Below are positions 27,677 through 36,407 of a DNA stretch of 64,000 nucleotides, piece by piece (the stretch's first letter is position 1; each line of letters starts with the position of its first letter). Source of the stretch: Ideonella sp. (GTDB lineage: Bacteria > Pseudomonadota > Gammaproteobacteria > Burkholderiales > Burkholderiaceae_C); NCBI RefSeq assembly GCF_016702655.1, contig NZ_JADJDO010000024.1, forward strand, positions 1 to 64,000. The letters run 5' to 3'. The notes beneath the pieces were generated by a model that ran no database searches, had not been told where the DNA came from, and was given only the letters and a program-made list of their open reading frames with translations. Made by a program: the position numbers and the translations under genes.

Positions 27677-29638
27677 TCAGGTGCGTGCTCGCGCCGGCGC
27701 ATCGTCGGTATTGGGCTCGGGCTGCTGCTCGGCGCTGAGGTCGTCGCGCTCCTCGTCGTCACCGGGGCCGAGATCCTCGCGCGGCTCGATCGCATCGGGC
27801 AGGAAACCTCCCGACTGGTGCCGCCACAGTAGCGCGTAGGCACCCCCCGCGCGCAGCAGTTCGTCGTGCGTGCCCTGCTCGACGATGCGCCCGGCGTCGA
27901 GCACGACGAGGCGGTCCATGCGCGCGATGGTCGACAGCCGGTGCGCGATCGCGATCACGGTCTTGCCTTCCATCAGCCCGAGCAGCTGCTCCTGGATTGC
28001 GAGCTCGACCTCGCTGTCGAGCGCCGACGTGGCCTCGTCGAGGACGAGGATCGGCGCGTCCTTGAGCACTACGCGCGCGATCGCGATGCGCTGGCGCTGG
28101 CCGCCCGAGAGTTTCACGCCGCGCTCGCCGACGTGCGCGTCGTAGCCCGTGCGGCCCTTCCAGTCCTGCAGGCCGAGGATGAACTCGTGTGCCTGCGCCT
28201 TCCTGGCCGCGGCCTCGATCTGAGCAGCCGTCGCGCCGGGCCGGCCGTAGCCGATGTTGGCGGCGATCGAGCGGTGCAAGAGCGAGGTGTCCTGCGTCAC
28301 CATGCCGATCGCTGCGCGCAGGCTTTCCTGCGTCACGCTGCGGATGTCCTGGCCGTCGATGCGGATCGCGCCCTGCTCGAGCTCGTGGAAGCGCAGCAGC
28401 AGGTTGACGAGCGTGGACTTGCCGGCGCCCGAGCGGCCGACGAGGCCGACGCGCTCGCCCGGGCGGATGACGAGATTCAGGTCGTCGAGCACCGGCTTCG
28501 CGTCGCGCCGGCCGTAGGTGAAGGTCAGCTGCTCGATCGCGATCTCGCCGCGCGAGACCTCGAGCGCGCGCGCCCCCGGCGCGTCGACGAGCTGGTGCGG
28601 CACGGCGATCGTCTCCATGCCCTCCTGCACGACGCCGATGTTCTCGAAGATGCCCGTCACCTCCCAGCTCACCCAGCCGGCGACGTTGGCGATCGTCCAC
28701 GCGAGCGGCAACGCGGTCGCGACCATGCCGGCACTGAGTTCGCCCGCGCCCCACAGCGCGATCCCGATCGCCGCGGTGCCGACGAGCAGCAGCGCGTTCA
28801 TCGCCGACAGCGTCGCCATGAAGCGCGTGATCAGCCGCATGTGCGCGGCGATGGCCGCCGTGTGCTCGTCGATCACCTCGCGCACGTAGGCGTCCTCGTC
28901 GCGCGCGCGCGAGAAGAGTTTCACGGTGAGGATGTTGGTGTAGCTGTCGACGACGCGGCCCATGACCTGCGAGCGCAGCTCGGAGCTCGCCTTGGCGAGG
29001 TCGCGCATGCGCGGCACGAAGTGGCGCAGGAAGTACACGTAGCCCGCGAACCAGAGCACGGTCGGCACCGCGAGGCGCCAGTCGGCGTGCGCCATCAGCA
29101 AGAGCGCGCTGAGGCCGTAGACGAGGATGTACCAGACCGCGCGGATGGTCGAGACGACGCACTCGCGCAATGCGTTGCTCGTCTGCATCACCCGGTTGGC
29201 GATGCGGCCGGCGAAGTCGTTCTGGAAGAAGGGCCAGCTCTGGCGCACGACATGCCAGTGGCTCTGCCAGCGGATCAGGCTCGTCACGCCCGGAACGACG
29301 GCGTTGTTGCGCACCAGGCTGTCGGCGAGCAGCGCGAGCGGCCGGCCGACGAGCACCAGCGCGGCCATGGCCAGCAACTGCGGCAGCGCGGCGTGCAGCG
29401 CCGCGGCGCGGTCGGTCGCCTCCATCAGCGCGACGAGGCGGCCGATGAAGACCGGAATGAGGGTGTCGATCAGCGCGACGACGAGGCCGGTCGCGAACAT
29501 CGCCGCGAACAGGCCGCGCGCCTGGCGCACGAAGTGCCAGAAGAAGGGCAGCAGCGCGGCCGGAGGCGCGCCGGCGTGCGCCGCGGTCGGGCGCAGGCGC
29601 TGCTCGAAGAAGCGGAAAAGGCGGTCGGCGCTCGGCAT
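27677..29638 (-). CDS. ABC exporter with fused membrane and ATPase domains
   Basis: 653 residues from the ATG at 29638 (a TTG two codons earlier is possible). Six transmembrane segments in residues about 30-340 are followed by one nucleotide-binding domain: Walker A GLVGRSGAGKSTLVNLLLRF, Q-loop IGMVTQDTSLLHRSIAANIG, signature KLSGGQRQRIAIARVVLKDA, Walker B PILVLDEATSALDSEVELAI and H-loop VIAIAHRLSTIARMDRLVVL. The acidic tail after residue 615 has no known motif. Homodimeric exporters of this type move lipids, drugs or peptides. In related genomes a similar gene often lies next to amgK, and here 66 bases separate the two on the same strand. Confidence 0.9.
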   Translation of the reverse strand: MPSADRLFRFFEQRLRPTAAHAGAPPAALLPFFWHFVRQARGLFAAMFATGLVVALIDTLIPVFIGRLVALMEATDRAAALHAALPQLLAMAALVLVGRPLALLADSLVRNNAVVPGVTSLIRWQSHWHVVRQSWPFFQNDFAGRIANRVMQTSNALRECVVSTIRAVWYILVYGLSALLLMAHADWRLAVPTVLWFAGYVYFLRHFVPRMRDLAKASSELRSQVMGRVVDSYTNILTVKLFSRARDEDAYVREVIDEHTAAIAAHMRLITRFMATLSAMNALLLVGTAAIGIALWGAGELSAGMVATALPLAWTIANVAGWVSWEVTGIFENIGVVQEGMETIAVPHQLVDAPGARALEVSRGEIAIEQLTFTYGRRDAKPVLDDLNLVIRPGERVGLVGRSGAGKSTLVNLLLRFHELEQGAIRIDGQDIRSVTQESLRAAIGMVTQDTSLLHRSIAANIGYGRPGATAAQIEAAARKAQAHEFILGLQDWKGRTGYDAHVGERGVKLSGGQRQRIAIARVVLKDAPILVLDEATSALDSEVELAIQEQLLGLMEGKTVIAIAHRLSTIARMDRLVVLDAGRIVEQGTHDELLRAGGAYALLWRHQSGGFLPDAIEPREDLGPGDDEERDDLSAEQQPEPNTDDAPARART

Positions 29639-29704
29639 CGTCAATTGTCGCCGCGGTCCTGACGCGCAGGGTGAAAGGCGGCGGATGCGAACCGGCCGCG
29701 CGCG

Positions 29705-30772
29705 TCAGAAGGTGTAGCCGACCTTCGCCTCGACGCCCTCGACCGCGTCGACCAGGCGCAGCAGCGGCCCGAAGCCCTGGTAGCGCCGCGCGACGCGGCG
29801 CACGTAGGCGAAGAAGCGCGGCAGGTCCTGGCTGTAGGCCGGCTTGCCGTCGCGGTGCTTGAGGCGGCAGAAGATGCCGAGCACCTTCAGGTGGCGCTGC
29901 ATCCCCATCCACTCGAGCTGACGCCAGAACTCGCCGAAGTCGGCGTCCACCGGCAGGCCGGCGGCGCGCGCCTGCTGCCAGTAGCGCACCCCCCAGTCGA
30001 GCTCCTGCTCCTCGTCCCACGAGATGAAGGCGTCGCGCAGCATCGACGCCGCGTCGTAGGTGATCGGCCCGACGACGGCGTCCTGGAAGTCGAGGATGCC
30101 GGGGTTCGCGTCGGCGACCATCAGGTTGCGCGGCATGTAGTCGCGATGCACGGCGACGCGCGGCTGGGCGAGCGCGCTCGCGACGAGGCGGTCGCAGGCC
30201 GCGCGCCACTGCGCCTGCTGCTCGGCGGTCCAGTCGATGCCGTACTCGCGCGCGACACACCACTCGGGGAAGAGTGCCAGCTCGCGCCGCAGCAGCGCGT
30301 CGTCATAGGGCGGCAGGCCGCGCGCATCGACGCGCTGCTGCCATTGCACGAGGGCGCTGAAGGCTTCGCGCATCAGCGAGTCGGCGCGCCCTGTCTCGCC
30401 CGCGGCGACCGCCTGCTGCAGCGCAGCCAGGTAGGGCTTGCTGCCGAGGTCGGTCAGGAGCAGGAAGCCGTGCGCCGCGTCGTGCGCCAGCACGCGCGGC
30501 GCGTTCAGGTCCGCAGCTTCGATGCGGCGGGCGACGTCGACGAAGGGCCGCACGTCCTCCTGCGGCGGCGGCGCGTCCATCACGATCAGGCTCGGGCCCG
30601 CGCCGCTGTCGACGCGCAGATAGCGCCTGAAGCTCGCGTCGGCGCTTGCCGGGCGCAGGCTGCCCCGGTCGAGCCGGTGCGCAGCCAGTGTCGCGAACCA
30701 GGCCTCGAAGTCGGCGCGGCGCGCGGGATCGGCCCATTCGACGTTGGCAGGGGCGGCAGCTGAGGTGCTCAT
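29705..30772 (-). CDS. amgK: Anomeric MurNAc/GlcNAc kinase, aminoglycoside-phosphotransferase fold
   Basis: 355 residues. APH-like kinase with the nucleotide-binding N-lobe ASFRRYLRVDSGAGPSLIVM, the catalytic loop RVAVHRDYMPRNLMV (H-x-D-x5-N), and the metal-binding GILDFQDAVVGPITYDAASM. The C-terminus ending KVGYTF is characteristic. In Pseudomonas this gene lies divergent from lptD and is followed by murU; the pair recycles cell-wall sugars to UDP-MurNAc. Here it is likewise divergent from lptD, which supports the assignment. No murU follows, however; an ABC exporter takes its place, so the next recycling enzyme must be elsewhere or absent. Confidence 0.85.
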   Translation of the reverse strand: MSTSAAAPANVEWADPARRADFEAWFATLAAHRLDRGSLRPASADASFRRYLRVDSGAGPSLIVMDAPPPQEDVRPFVDVARRIEAADLNAPRVLAHDAAHGFLLLTDLGSKPYLAALQQAVAAGETGRADSLMREAFSALVQWQQRVDARGLPPYDDALLRRELALFPEWCVAREYGIDWTAEQQAQWRAACDRLVASALAQPRVAVHRDYMPRNLMVADANPGILDFQDAVVGPITYDAASMLRDAFISWDEEQELDWGVRYWQQARAAGLPVDADFGEFWRQLEWMGMQRHLKVLGIFCRLKHRDGKPAYSQDLPRFFAYVRRVARRYQGFGPLLRLVDAVEGVEAKVGYTF

Positions 30773-30834
30773 CGGGGTGATTTCGCTTGCGCGCAACTGG
30801 CGTCGCGGGGCCGGTCGGTCCGGCGGGCTGCATG

Positions 30835-30840
30835 GATAAT
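30835..30840 (+). promoter_or_regulatory. Possible -10 box for lptD
   Basis: GATAAT at 30835-30840 sits 39 bases before the first ATG of lptD, in the amgK/lptD divergent spacer. It is followed by CGATTCTACAAACC, which is unusually AT-rich for this window. No good -35 hexamer is visible at 16-18 bases, so the call is tentative. Confidence 0.35.
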
Positions 30841-30878
30841 CGATTCTACAAACCGGCCTGCCCCGGGGCGGAAAGCGC

Positions 30879-33398
30879 ATGCGCGCCAACGGGGCGCAGC
30901 CGATGCGGCCGAAGCGCAGCGCCATGTCCACAGATCGGCTCTCGTCGCCTCCATTGCGCCCACATCGCCCGCCTGGCTCCTGCCGGGCGGCGCTGTCGCA
31001 TCGGCCGGCGCAAGCGCTGCCCGTCCTGGCGCTGCTCTGGTGCGCCGCGAGTCCGACTGCGGCCCAAGCGCCTGCCGAAGCTGCGAGCCCCGATGCCGGG
31101 ATCGAACTGCGCCTGAGCACGCGCCTCGAAGCCGCGCCCCCCGGCAGCGCGATGAGCGAGCGGCCGGTCTACGTCATTGCCGATGAGATCCGCGGCCGGC
31201 CCGACCTCGAAGTCGAGGCGATCGGCAATGCCGAGCTGCGCCGTGCCGACGTGCGCATCCGCGCCGACAAGCTGAGCTACGACATCGCCGCCGACCGCGC
31301 CCGCGCGCAGGGCAAGGTGCGCGTGCTGCACGCAGGCAATGTCTTCTCCGGCCCCGAGGCGCAGGTACGGCTGGATAGCTTCGAGGGCTTCGTGCTCGAG
31401 CCGAACTTCCTGATCGGCCTGACCGGCGCCACCGGCTCGGCGCAGCGGCTCGACTTCATCGACCGCGACCGCGCCGTCGCCACACAGGCGCGCTACACGA
31501 GCTGCCCGGCCGACGGCAGCGGCGGGCCCGACTGGCTGCTCAGCGCCGACAGCGTCAAGCTCGACCTCGAGGCCAACCAGGGCGTCGCCGAGGGCGCGGT
31601 GCTGCGCTTTCTGGGCGTGCCCATCCTGGCCGCGCCGACGGTGAGCTTTCCGCTCTCGGATGCGCGCAAGTCGGGCTGGTTGCCGCCGCTCATGGGTCTG
31701 GACAGCAGCAGCGGCATCGTCGCCGCAGTGCCCTGGTACTGGAACATCGCCCCCAACCGCGATGCGACCATCACACCCATCATGCGCACCCGGCGCGGGC
31801 CGGGCGTGGACGCCGAATTCCGCTACCTCGAACCGAGCTTCCAGGGCAACCTGGGCCTGAACCTGCTGCCCTGGGACCGCGACTTCGAGTCGGGGCGCTG
31901 GGGCGCGAAGTGGGCGCACGAGGGCGCCATCTCGAACGACTGGCGGCTGCAGTTGCGCTCGCTGCGCGTGTCCGACAACGACTACTGGAAGGACTTCCCG
32001 GACGCGATGCCGACGCTGACGCGGCGCCTGCTGACGACCGACGGCGAGCTCAGCCGCTCCTTTGCCGGGCTCGGCCCGGGCAGCGACTGGACCGTGATCG
32101 CGGCCGTGCAATCCTGGCAGGCGCTGCAGGGCGGCGATGCGAGCAGCCTGATGGAGGTGCCCTACCAGCGCCTGCCGCAGATCGGGTTGCGCACCGACCA
32201 GGCCCTGGGAGCGGGCTTCCAGGGCGGGCTCGAGACCGAGTTCAACTACTTCACCAATCCTGCGGGCGTGGTCGATCCTGCGCGTGTGACGGGGCTGCGC
32301 GCGCACGCGATCGGCACGCTGGCCAGGCCCTACCAGACGCCCGGCTGGACGCTGACGCCGCGCGTGTCGTTCAACGCCGCGTCGTATGCGCTCGACCAGG
32401 CCATGAGCGACGGCAGCAAGAACGGCTCGCGCATCATCCCGACGGCGAGCCTCGACAGCGCCTGGGTGCTCGAGCGCGAGACGGCGTCGCTCATCGACCA
32501 GCGTGCGATCCGCCAGACGCTCGAGCCGCGCGTGATGTACGTCTACACGCCCTATGTCGACCAGGCGCGCTTCCCGCTGTTCGATACCGCGTCCAAGGAT
32601 TTCAACTTCGAGTCGATCTTCACCGAGAACGCGTTCTCGGGCGTGGACCGGGTCTCCGACGGCAACCAGCTCACGGCCGGGCTGACGACGCGCCTGATCG
32701 ACCCGGCGAGCGGCGCCGAAGCGCTGCGGCTGGCGGTCGTTCAGCGCGTACGCTTTGCCGACCAGCGCGTCACGCCCGAGGGCGAAACGGCGTCGCGGCG
32801 GGTGTCGGACCTGCTGATCGCCGGCTCGACGACGCTGGTGCCGCGCTGGACGCTCGCCGGCTCGGCACAGTACGACCCCGACCAGCGCGAGTTGGCGCGC
32901 CTGATTGTCGGCGCGCGCTATTCGCCGGGGCCGTTCCGGACCGTCAACATGGCCTACCGCCAGACGCGCAATCCGGCCCCGGACCCGCTGTCGGGCCAGC
33001 AGAGCGAGCAGGTCGAGATGGGCTGGCAATGGCCCGTATTCGGCCCGACGCCGCTCGAGCCGGGGCCGGCCCGCGCGGCCGCAGGCGGCGGCGCTTCGTG
33101 CCAGGGCAGCCTGTACACGGTCGGGCGCGTCAACTACAGCCTGAAGGAGAGCCGCGTCACCGACGGCGTGCTCGGCTTCGAGTACGACTCGGGCTGCTGG
33201 ATCGCACGCGTCGTGTTCGAACGCGTCTCCACCGGTGTCAGCGAGGCGACGACACGGCTGATGCTGCAACTCGAGCTCGTCGGGCTGTCGCGCCTGGGCT
33301 CCAATCCGCTCCAGGTCTTGAAGGACAATATCCCCGGTTACCGCCTGCTGCGCGACACCCGATCGGTGCCCGCTCCCTTGCTGACTTCCTATGACTGA
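30879..33398 (+). CDS. lptD: LPS-assembly protein LptD (outer-membrane beta-barrel)
   Basis: 839 residues from the ATG at 30879 (30903 and 30924 are alternatives). A signal-peptide-like stretch (ALPVLALLWCAASPTAAQA) precedes an LptA-like beta-jellyroll domain, residues about 85-190 (IRADKLSYDIAADRARAQGK). The large barrel follows, beginning ARYTSCPADGSGGPDWLLSA. LptD inserts lipopolysaccharide into the outer leaflet with LptE. In E. coli two long-range disulfides involve C31, C173, C724 and C725. Here the mature N-terminus has no Cys, the C173-like one is in YTSCPADG (about residue 207), and only one Cys stands at the double-Cys site (YDSGCWIARVVFER, about 772). A single disulfide is therefore expected. 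It overlaps surA by eight bases. Confidence 0.95.
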   Translation: MRANGAQPMRPKRSAMSTDRLSSPPLRPHRPPGSCRAALSHRPAQALPVLALLWCAASPTAAQAPAEAASPDAGIELRLSTRLEAAPPGSAMSERPVYVIADEIRGRPDLEVEAIGNAELRRADVRIRADKLSYDIAADRARAQGKVRVLHAGNVFSGPEAQVRLDSFEGFVLEPNFLIGLTGATGSAQRLDFIDRDRAVATQARYTSCPADGSGGPDWLLSADSVKLDLEANQGVAEGAVLRFLGVPILAAPTVSFPLSDARKSGWLPPLMGLDSSSGIVAAVPWYWNIAPNRDATITPIMRTRRGPGVDAEFRYLEPSFQGNLGLNLLPWDRDFESGRWGAKWAHEGAISNDWRLQLRSLRVSDNDYWKDFPDAMPTLTRRLLTTDGELSRSFAGLGPGSDWTVIAAVQSWQALQGGDASSLMEVPYQRLPQIGLRTDQALGAGFQGGLETEFNYFTNPAGVVDPARVTGLRAHAIGTLARPYQTPGWTLTPRVSFNAASYALDQAMSDGSKNGSRIIPTASLDSAWVLERETASLIDQRAIRQTLEPRVMYVYTPYVDQARFPLFDTASKDFNFESIFTENAFSGVDRVSDGNQLTAGLTTRLIDPASGAEALRLAVVQRVRFADQRVTPEGETASRRVSDLLIAGSTTLVPRWTLAGSAQYDPDQRELARLIVGARYSPGPFRTVNMAYRQTRNPAPDPLSGQQSEQVEMGWQWPVFGPTPLEPGPARAAAGGGASCQGSLYTVGRVNYSLKESRVTDGVLGFEYDSGCWIARVVFERVSTGVSEATTRLMLQLELVGLSRLGSNPLQVLKDNIPGYRLLRDTRSVPAPLLTSYD

Positions 33399-34725
33399 GA
33401 CATTGCGGTTCCCGTTCCGGCTCGCGGCGACGATCGCGGCGCTCGCGTTCGCGCTCGTCGCCGCGCCGGCGGCGGCACAGCGCGCGGACGCGGTCGAACT
33501 GCAGCCGGGCGACTACATCGTCGCGATCGTCAATTCCGAACTCGTGACCGCGGGCGAAGTCCAGTTGCGCCTGGCGCGCGTGAAGCAGGAGGCGGCACGC
33601 AACCGGTCGCGCCTGCCGCCCGACGAGGAACTGCGCAATCAGATCGTCGACGCGCTGATCGACGAGCGCGTGCAGGTGACCTACGCGCGCGAGAGCGGCG
33701 TCAAGGTCGACAACTCCGAGATCGACCGCGCGATCGCCAACATCGCGGCCCAGAACCAGATGACGATCCCCCAGTTGCGCGAGCGCCTGCGTGCAGAGGG
33801 CATGGACTACGCGCGCTTTCGCGACAACCTGCGCGACCAGATCGCGGTCGACCGGGTGCGCGAGCGCGAGGTGAGCGGCCGCATCCAGGTCTCCGATCTC
33901 GAGATCGACAACGTGCTCGACAAGCAGCGCGCGGCCGCGGGCGTCTCGTCGCAGTACAACATCGCGCAGATCCTCGTCACCGTGCCCGATGGCGCAAGCG
34001 AGGCCGAGATCGCCGTGCGGCGCGCCCGCGCCGACTCCGCGCTCGCCCGGGTGCGCGCCGGCGAGCCGTTCGCGCAGGTGGCGCGCGAGATGTCGGAAGA
34101 CAACAACCGCGCCGGCGGCGGCGAGATCGGCATGCGCCCGGCCGAGCGCCTGCCTGATCTCTTCGTCGAGGCCGTGCGCCCGCTCGAGGCGGGCACGGTC
34201 GCGCCCACGCTGCTGCGCAGCGGGGCCGGCTTTCACGTCATCAAGCTCATCGATCGGCGCGACGCGGGCAATTTCAGCATCACCCAGACGCGCGCCCGGC
34301 ATGTGCTGCTGCGCGCGTCGCCGCAAGTCTCGCAACAAGCGGCGCTGGCGCGCCTGGCTGCGCTGCGCAGCCAGATCGAGGCCGGCAGCCTGAGCTTCGA
34401 GCAGGCCGCGCGCGACAACTCCGAGGACGGCAGCGCAGCCCAGGGCGGCGACCTGGGCTGGGTTTCGCCAGGCGGCTTCGTGCCCGAGTTCGAGGCTGCG
34501 ATGAACCCGCTGCCGATCGGCGGCATATCCAACCCCTTCGTATCGCGCTTCGGCGCGCACCTGGTGCAGGTGCTCGACCGGCGCAGCGTGACCCTCGACG
34601 CCAAGCAACAGCGCGAACAGGCGCGCAGCGCGCTGCGCGAGCAGCGCTTCGAGGAGGCGTACAAAGACTGGTCGCGCGAACTGCGCGCGCGCGCCTACGT
34701 CGAGATGCGCGAGTCACCCTACTGA
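33391..34725 (+). CDS. surA: Periplasmic chaperone/peptidyl-prolyl isomerase SurA
   Basis: 444 residues. A Sec signal peptide (RLAATIAALAFALVAAPAAA, then QRADA) is followed by the SurA N-terminal chaperone domain (VAIVNSELVTAGEVQLRLAR, ALIDERVQVTYARESGVKVD). Two parvulin domains occur at residues about 185-285 (SSQYNIAQILVTVPDGAS, ending GAGFHVIKLIDRRD) and 295-395 (ARHVLLRASPQVSQQAALAR, ending FGAHLVQVLDRRS). SurA escorts outer-membrane proteins such as LptD to the BAM complex, which explains its coupling to lptD (start eight bases inside it). In most proteobacteria pdxA follows; here a repeat-filled gap does. Confidence 0.95.
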   Translation: MTETLRFPFRLAATIAALAFALVAAPAAAQRADAVELQPGDYIVAIVNSELVTAGEVQLRLARVKQEAARNRSRLPPDEELRNQIVDALIDERVQVTYARESGVKVDNSEIDRAIANIAAQNQMTIPQLRERLRAEGMDYARFRDNLRDQIAVDRVREREVSGRIQVSDLEIDNVLDKQRAAAGVSSQYNIAQILVTVPDGASEAEIAVRRARADSALARVRAGEPFAQVAREMSEDNNRAGGGEIGMRPAERLPDLFVEAVRPLEAGTVAPTLLRSGAGFHVIKLIDRRDAGNFSITQTRARHVLLRASPQVSQQAALARLAALRSQIEAGSLSFEQAARDNSEDGSAAQGGDLGWVSPGGFVPEFEAAMNPLPIGGISNPFVSRFGAHLVQVLDRRSVTLDAKQQREQARSALREQRFEEAYKDWSRELRARAYVEMRESPY

Positions 34726-34736
34726 AATGACCACCC

Positions 34737-34935
34737 CCGGCCGTCTGGCGGCCGCCCCCCGAGGGGGCACCGAACCCGACCGGGTGACCCGGATCGGGTT
34801 CGGCGCGCTAACACCGCCGCGCCCCCTGGTCGCCTGCGGCGACCGGTCCCCTGCCGGGGACGAAGGCACACGTTTCATGGGTCGCGGGTCGCGCGATGCG
34901 CGGTGGAGCAGCTGAAGTGACTGGCCCAGACTCAC
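34737..34935. repeat. Cluster of GC-rich hairpins between surA and rsmA (repeat family C)
   Basis: The spacer carries no gene but several stem-loops: CCGCC...GGCGG-type arms with CCCCCCGAGGGGG (34755-34767), a long hairpin with perfect ten-base arms CCGAACCCGA / TCGGGTTCGG (34770-34803) enclosing CCGGG-TGA-CCCGG, GGTCGCC-TGC-GGCGACC (about 34828-34844) and GTCCCC-TGCC-GGGGAC. The composition resembles the extragenic palindromic elements common in Burkholderiales. It occupies the place where pdxA is found in related gene orders. Confidence 0.65.
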
Positions 34936-34957
34936 TGCGTTGGCTGCCCCGGCGCCG

Positions 34958-35728
34958 ATGACGCGGCACATCGCACGCAAGCGCTTCGGCCAGCATTTCC
35001 TCGCCGACCCGGGCGTCATCGACGCCATCGTCGATGCGATCGGGCCCGCGCCGGGCGAGGCCATCGTCGAGATCGGCCCCGGCCTGGCGGCACTCACCGA
35101 CCCGCTCGTCGCGCGCTGCGGCAGGTTGACCGTGATCGAACTCGACCGCGACCTCGCCGCGCGGCTGCGCAGGCGTCCGGAGCTCGATGTCGTCGAGGCG
35201 GACGTGCTGGCGGTGGACTTCGGCGCGCTCGCTGCCCGGCTCGGCGCGCCGCTGCGCGTGGTCGGCAACCTGCCCTACAACATTTCGACGCCGATCCTGT
35301 TTCATCTGCTGGCGCATGTCGGGCATGTCGCCAGCCAGCACTTCATGCTGCAGAAGGAAGTCGTCGAACGCATGGCCGCCTCACCCGGGGGCAAGGACTA
35401 CGGGCGCCTGAGCGTGATGCTGCAGTGGCGCTACGCGATCGAGCCACTGCTCGACGTGCCGCCCGAGGCCTTCGATCCGCCGCCGCGCGTGCACTCGGCC
35501 GTGGTGCGCATGCAGCCGCTCACTCCAGCGCCCGACGTGGACGCGCGCCTGCTCGGCGAACTCGTCGCGGTGGCATTCTCGCAGCGGCGCAAGATGCTGC
35601 GCAACACGCTCGGGCGCTGGCTTGCCGAGCGCGGCGCCACAGCCGATCTCGACCTGCAGCGGCGCGCCGAGGAAGTGCCGGTTGCGGAGTACCTGGCCCT
35701 CGCAAAGTCGCTGGCCGCCGCGCGCTGA
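34958..35728 (+). CDS. rsmA: 16S rRNA (adenine1518/1519-N6)-dimethyltransferase
   Basis: 256 residues from the ATG at 34958 (an in-frame TTG at 34940 is an alternative). Family marks are ARKRFGQHFLADPGVIDAIV, motif I AIVEIGPGLAALTDPLVARC, the acidic strand LTVIELDRDLAARLRR, the catalytic NLPYNISTPILFHLL and QKEVVERMAASPGGKDYGRL. The C-terminal helical domain holds FSQRRKMLRNTLGRWL. KsgA dimethylates two adjacent adenines near the 3' end of 16S rRNA late in 30S assembly. Its gene is followed by a clear hairpin terminator. Confidence 0.95.
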   Translation: MTRHIARKRFGQHFLADPGVIDAIVDAIGPAPGEAIVEIGPGLAALTDPLVARCGRLTVIELDRDLAARLRRRPELDVVEADVLAVDFGALAARLGAPLRVVGNLPYNISTPILFHLLAHVGHVASQHFMLQKEVVERMAASPGGKDYGRLSVMLQWRYAIEPLLDVPPEAFDPPPRVHSAVVRMQPLTPAPDVDARLLGELVAVAFSQRRKMLRNTLGRWLAERGATADLDLQRRAEEVPVAEYLALAKSLAAAR

Positions 35729-35744
35729 CGCGCGGACCGAAGCA

Positions 35745-35768
35745 AAGAGCGGCCCGAAGGCCGCTCTT
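35745..35768 (+). terminator. Hairpin terminator after rsmA
   Basis: A perfect ten-base-pair stem AAGAGCGGCC / GGCCGCTCTT with a CGAA tetraloop begins 16 bases after the rsmA stop. The stem ends in TT but the following bases are GTCAT, so the T-run is minimal. Because rsmA and the barstar gene converge here, it may serve both strands. Confidence 0.7.
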
Positions 35769-35925
35769 GTCATCTGCCTGGCCTCGAGCTCAGGCCGCTG
35801 TCAGCCACATCGCCGTGTCGAAGGCGCTGCTCATCAGCGGCATGTTCATGCCGAAGCTCGCGTTGGCAGCGCTCTTGGCGGCCGGCTTGACCGGCTTGTC
35901 GGCTGCACCTTGGGTCGTTTCCGTC

Positions 35926-35960
35926 GCCCGCTCCCATGACCCTTGTTCCTGGGAGCGGGC
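35926..35960. terminator. Inverted repeat at the end of the barstar gene
   Basis: GCCCGCTCCCA (35926-35936) and TGGGAGCGGGC (35950-35960) form a perfect 11-base-pair stem with a 13-base loop. The right arm touches the stop codon of the inhibitor gene on the minus strand. No T-run follows. The sequence between here and the rsmA terminator has an open frame (35790-35963, minus) without a usable start codon that I do not call a gene. Confidence 0.5.
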
Positions 35961-36400
35961 TACTGAAAGAATAGGAAACATCGGAACGGTATCTTGCGTT
36001 CCCCCCAGAAGTCTGCGGCGTCGCGGAAGACGTCGAGCAACTGCTCGCGCGCCTCGCGGTCGAAACGCGGGTTGTCGGGGATCTGTTCGAGCACGACCAC
36101 GAAGCCCGGTTGCGTGCCCGCCTTGTGCACCAGGTCGGTCATGCAGTCGTAGAGCGCATCGAGGTTCTTGCCGAAGTGCGGCGGGAACAGGAAGGCTGCG
36201 GCGATCGCCTCGAGCACGTCCTGCTTGGTCTGCGCAGAGGTCAGGTTGACATACAGGAAATGCTGTCCCGCGCCCTCGGCGGCGCGCAGCAGATCCTCGA
36301 CGCGATAGGCGCGTATCGACTGCACGATGTTCGGACGGACTGTCTGCAAGAGCATGTCGCGATCCTCCTTCAGTTCAAGAAATTCCAGCCTCTTGCCCAT
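35960..36400 (-). CDS. Barstar-family ribonuclease inhibitor
   Basis: 146 residues from the ATG at 36400. The C-terminal 90 residues are a barstar domain: FLYVNLTSAQTKQDVLEAIA, FLFPPHFGKNLDALYDCMTD (the helix and aromatic loop that contact the nuclease active site) and FVVVLEQIPDNPRFDREARE, ending RKIPFRCFLFFQ. The first 50 residues form an additional N-terminal part seen in many proteobacterial members. It lies seven bases after the secreted ribonuclease gene on the same strand. The two form an enzyme/inhibitor pair: the cytoplasmic inhibitor protects the cell from any nuclease that fails to be exported. Stop TAG is inside a hairpin arm. Confidence 0.9.
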   Translation of the reverse strand: MGKRLEFLELKEDRDMLLQTVRPNIVQSIRAYRVEDLLRAAEGAGQHFLYVNLTSAQTKQDVLEAIAAAFLFPPHFGKNLDALYDCMTDLVHKAGTQPGFVVVLEQIPDNPRFDREAREQLLDVFRDAADFWGERKIPFRCFLFFQ

Positions 36401-36407
36401 TGGCACC

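Noticed and set aside
30846..33269. An 807-codon open frame on the minus strand opposite lptD
   Set aside because: lptD is intact and the antisense frame is low-complexity.
35790..35963. Small minus-strand frame ending FDTAMWLTAA between rsmA and barstar
   Set aside because: No start codon with a ribosome site in the frame except a late ATG giving 19 residues; it overlaps hairpin arms. I leave it uncalled.
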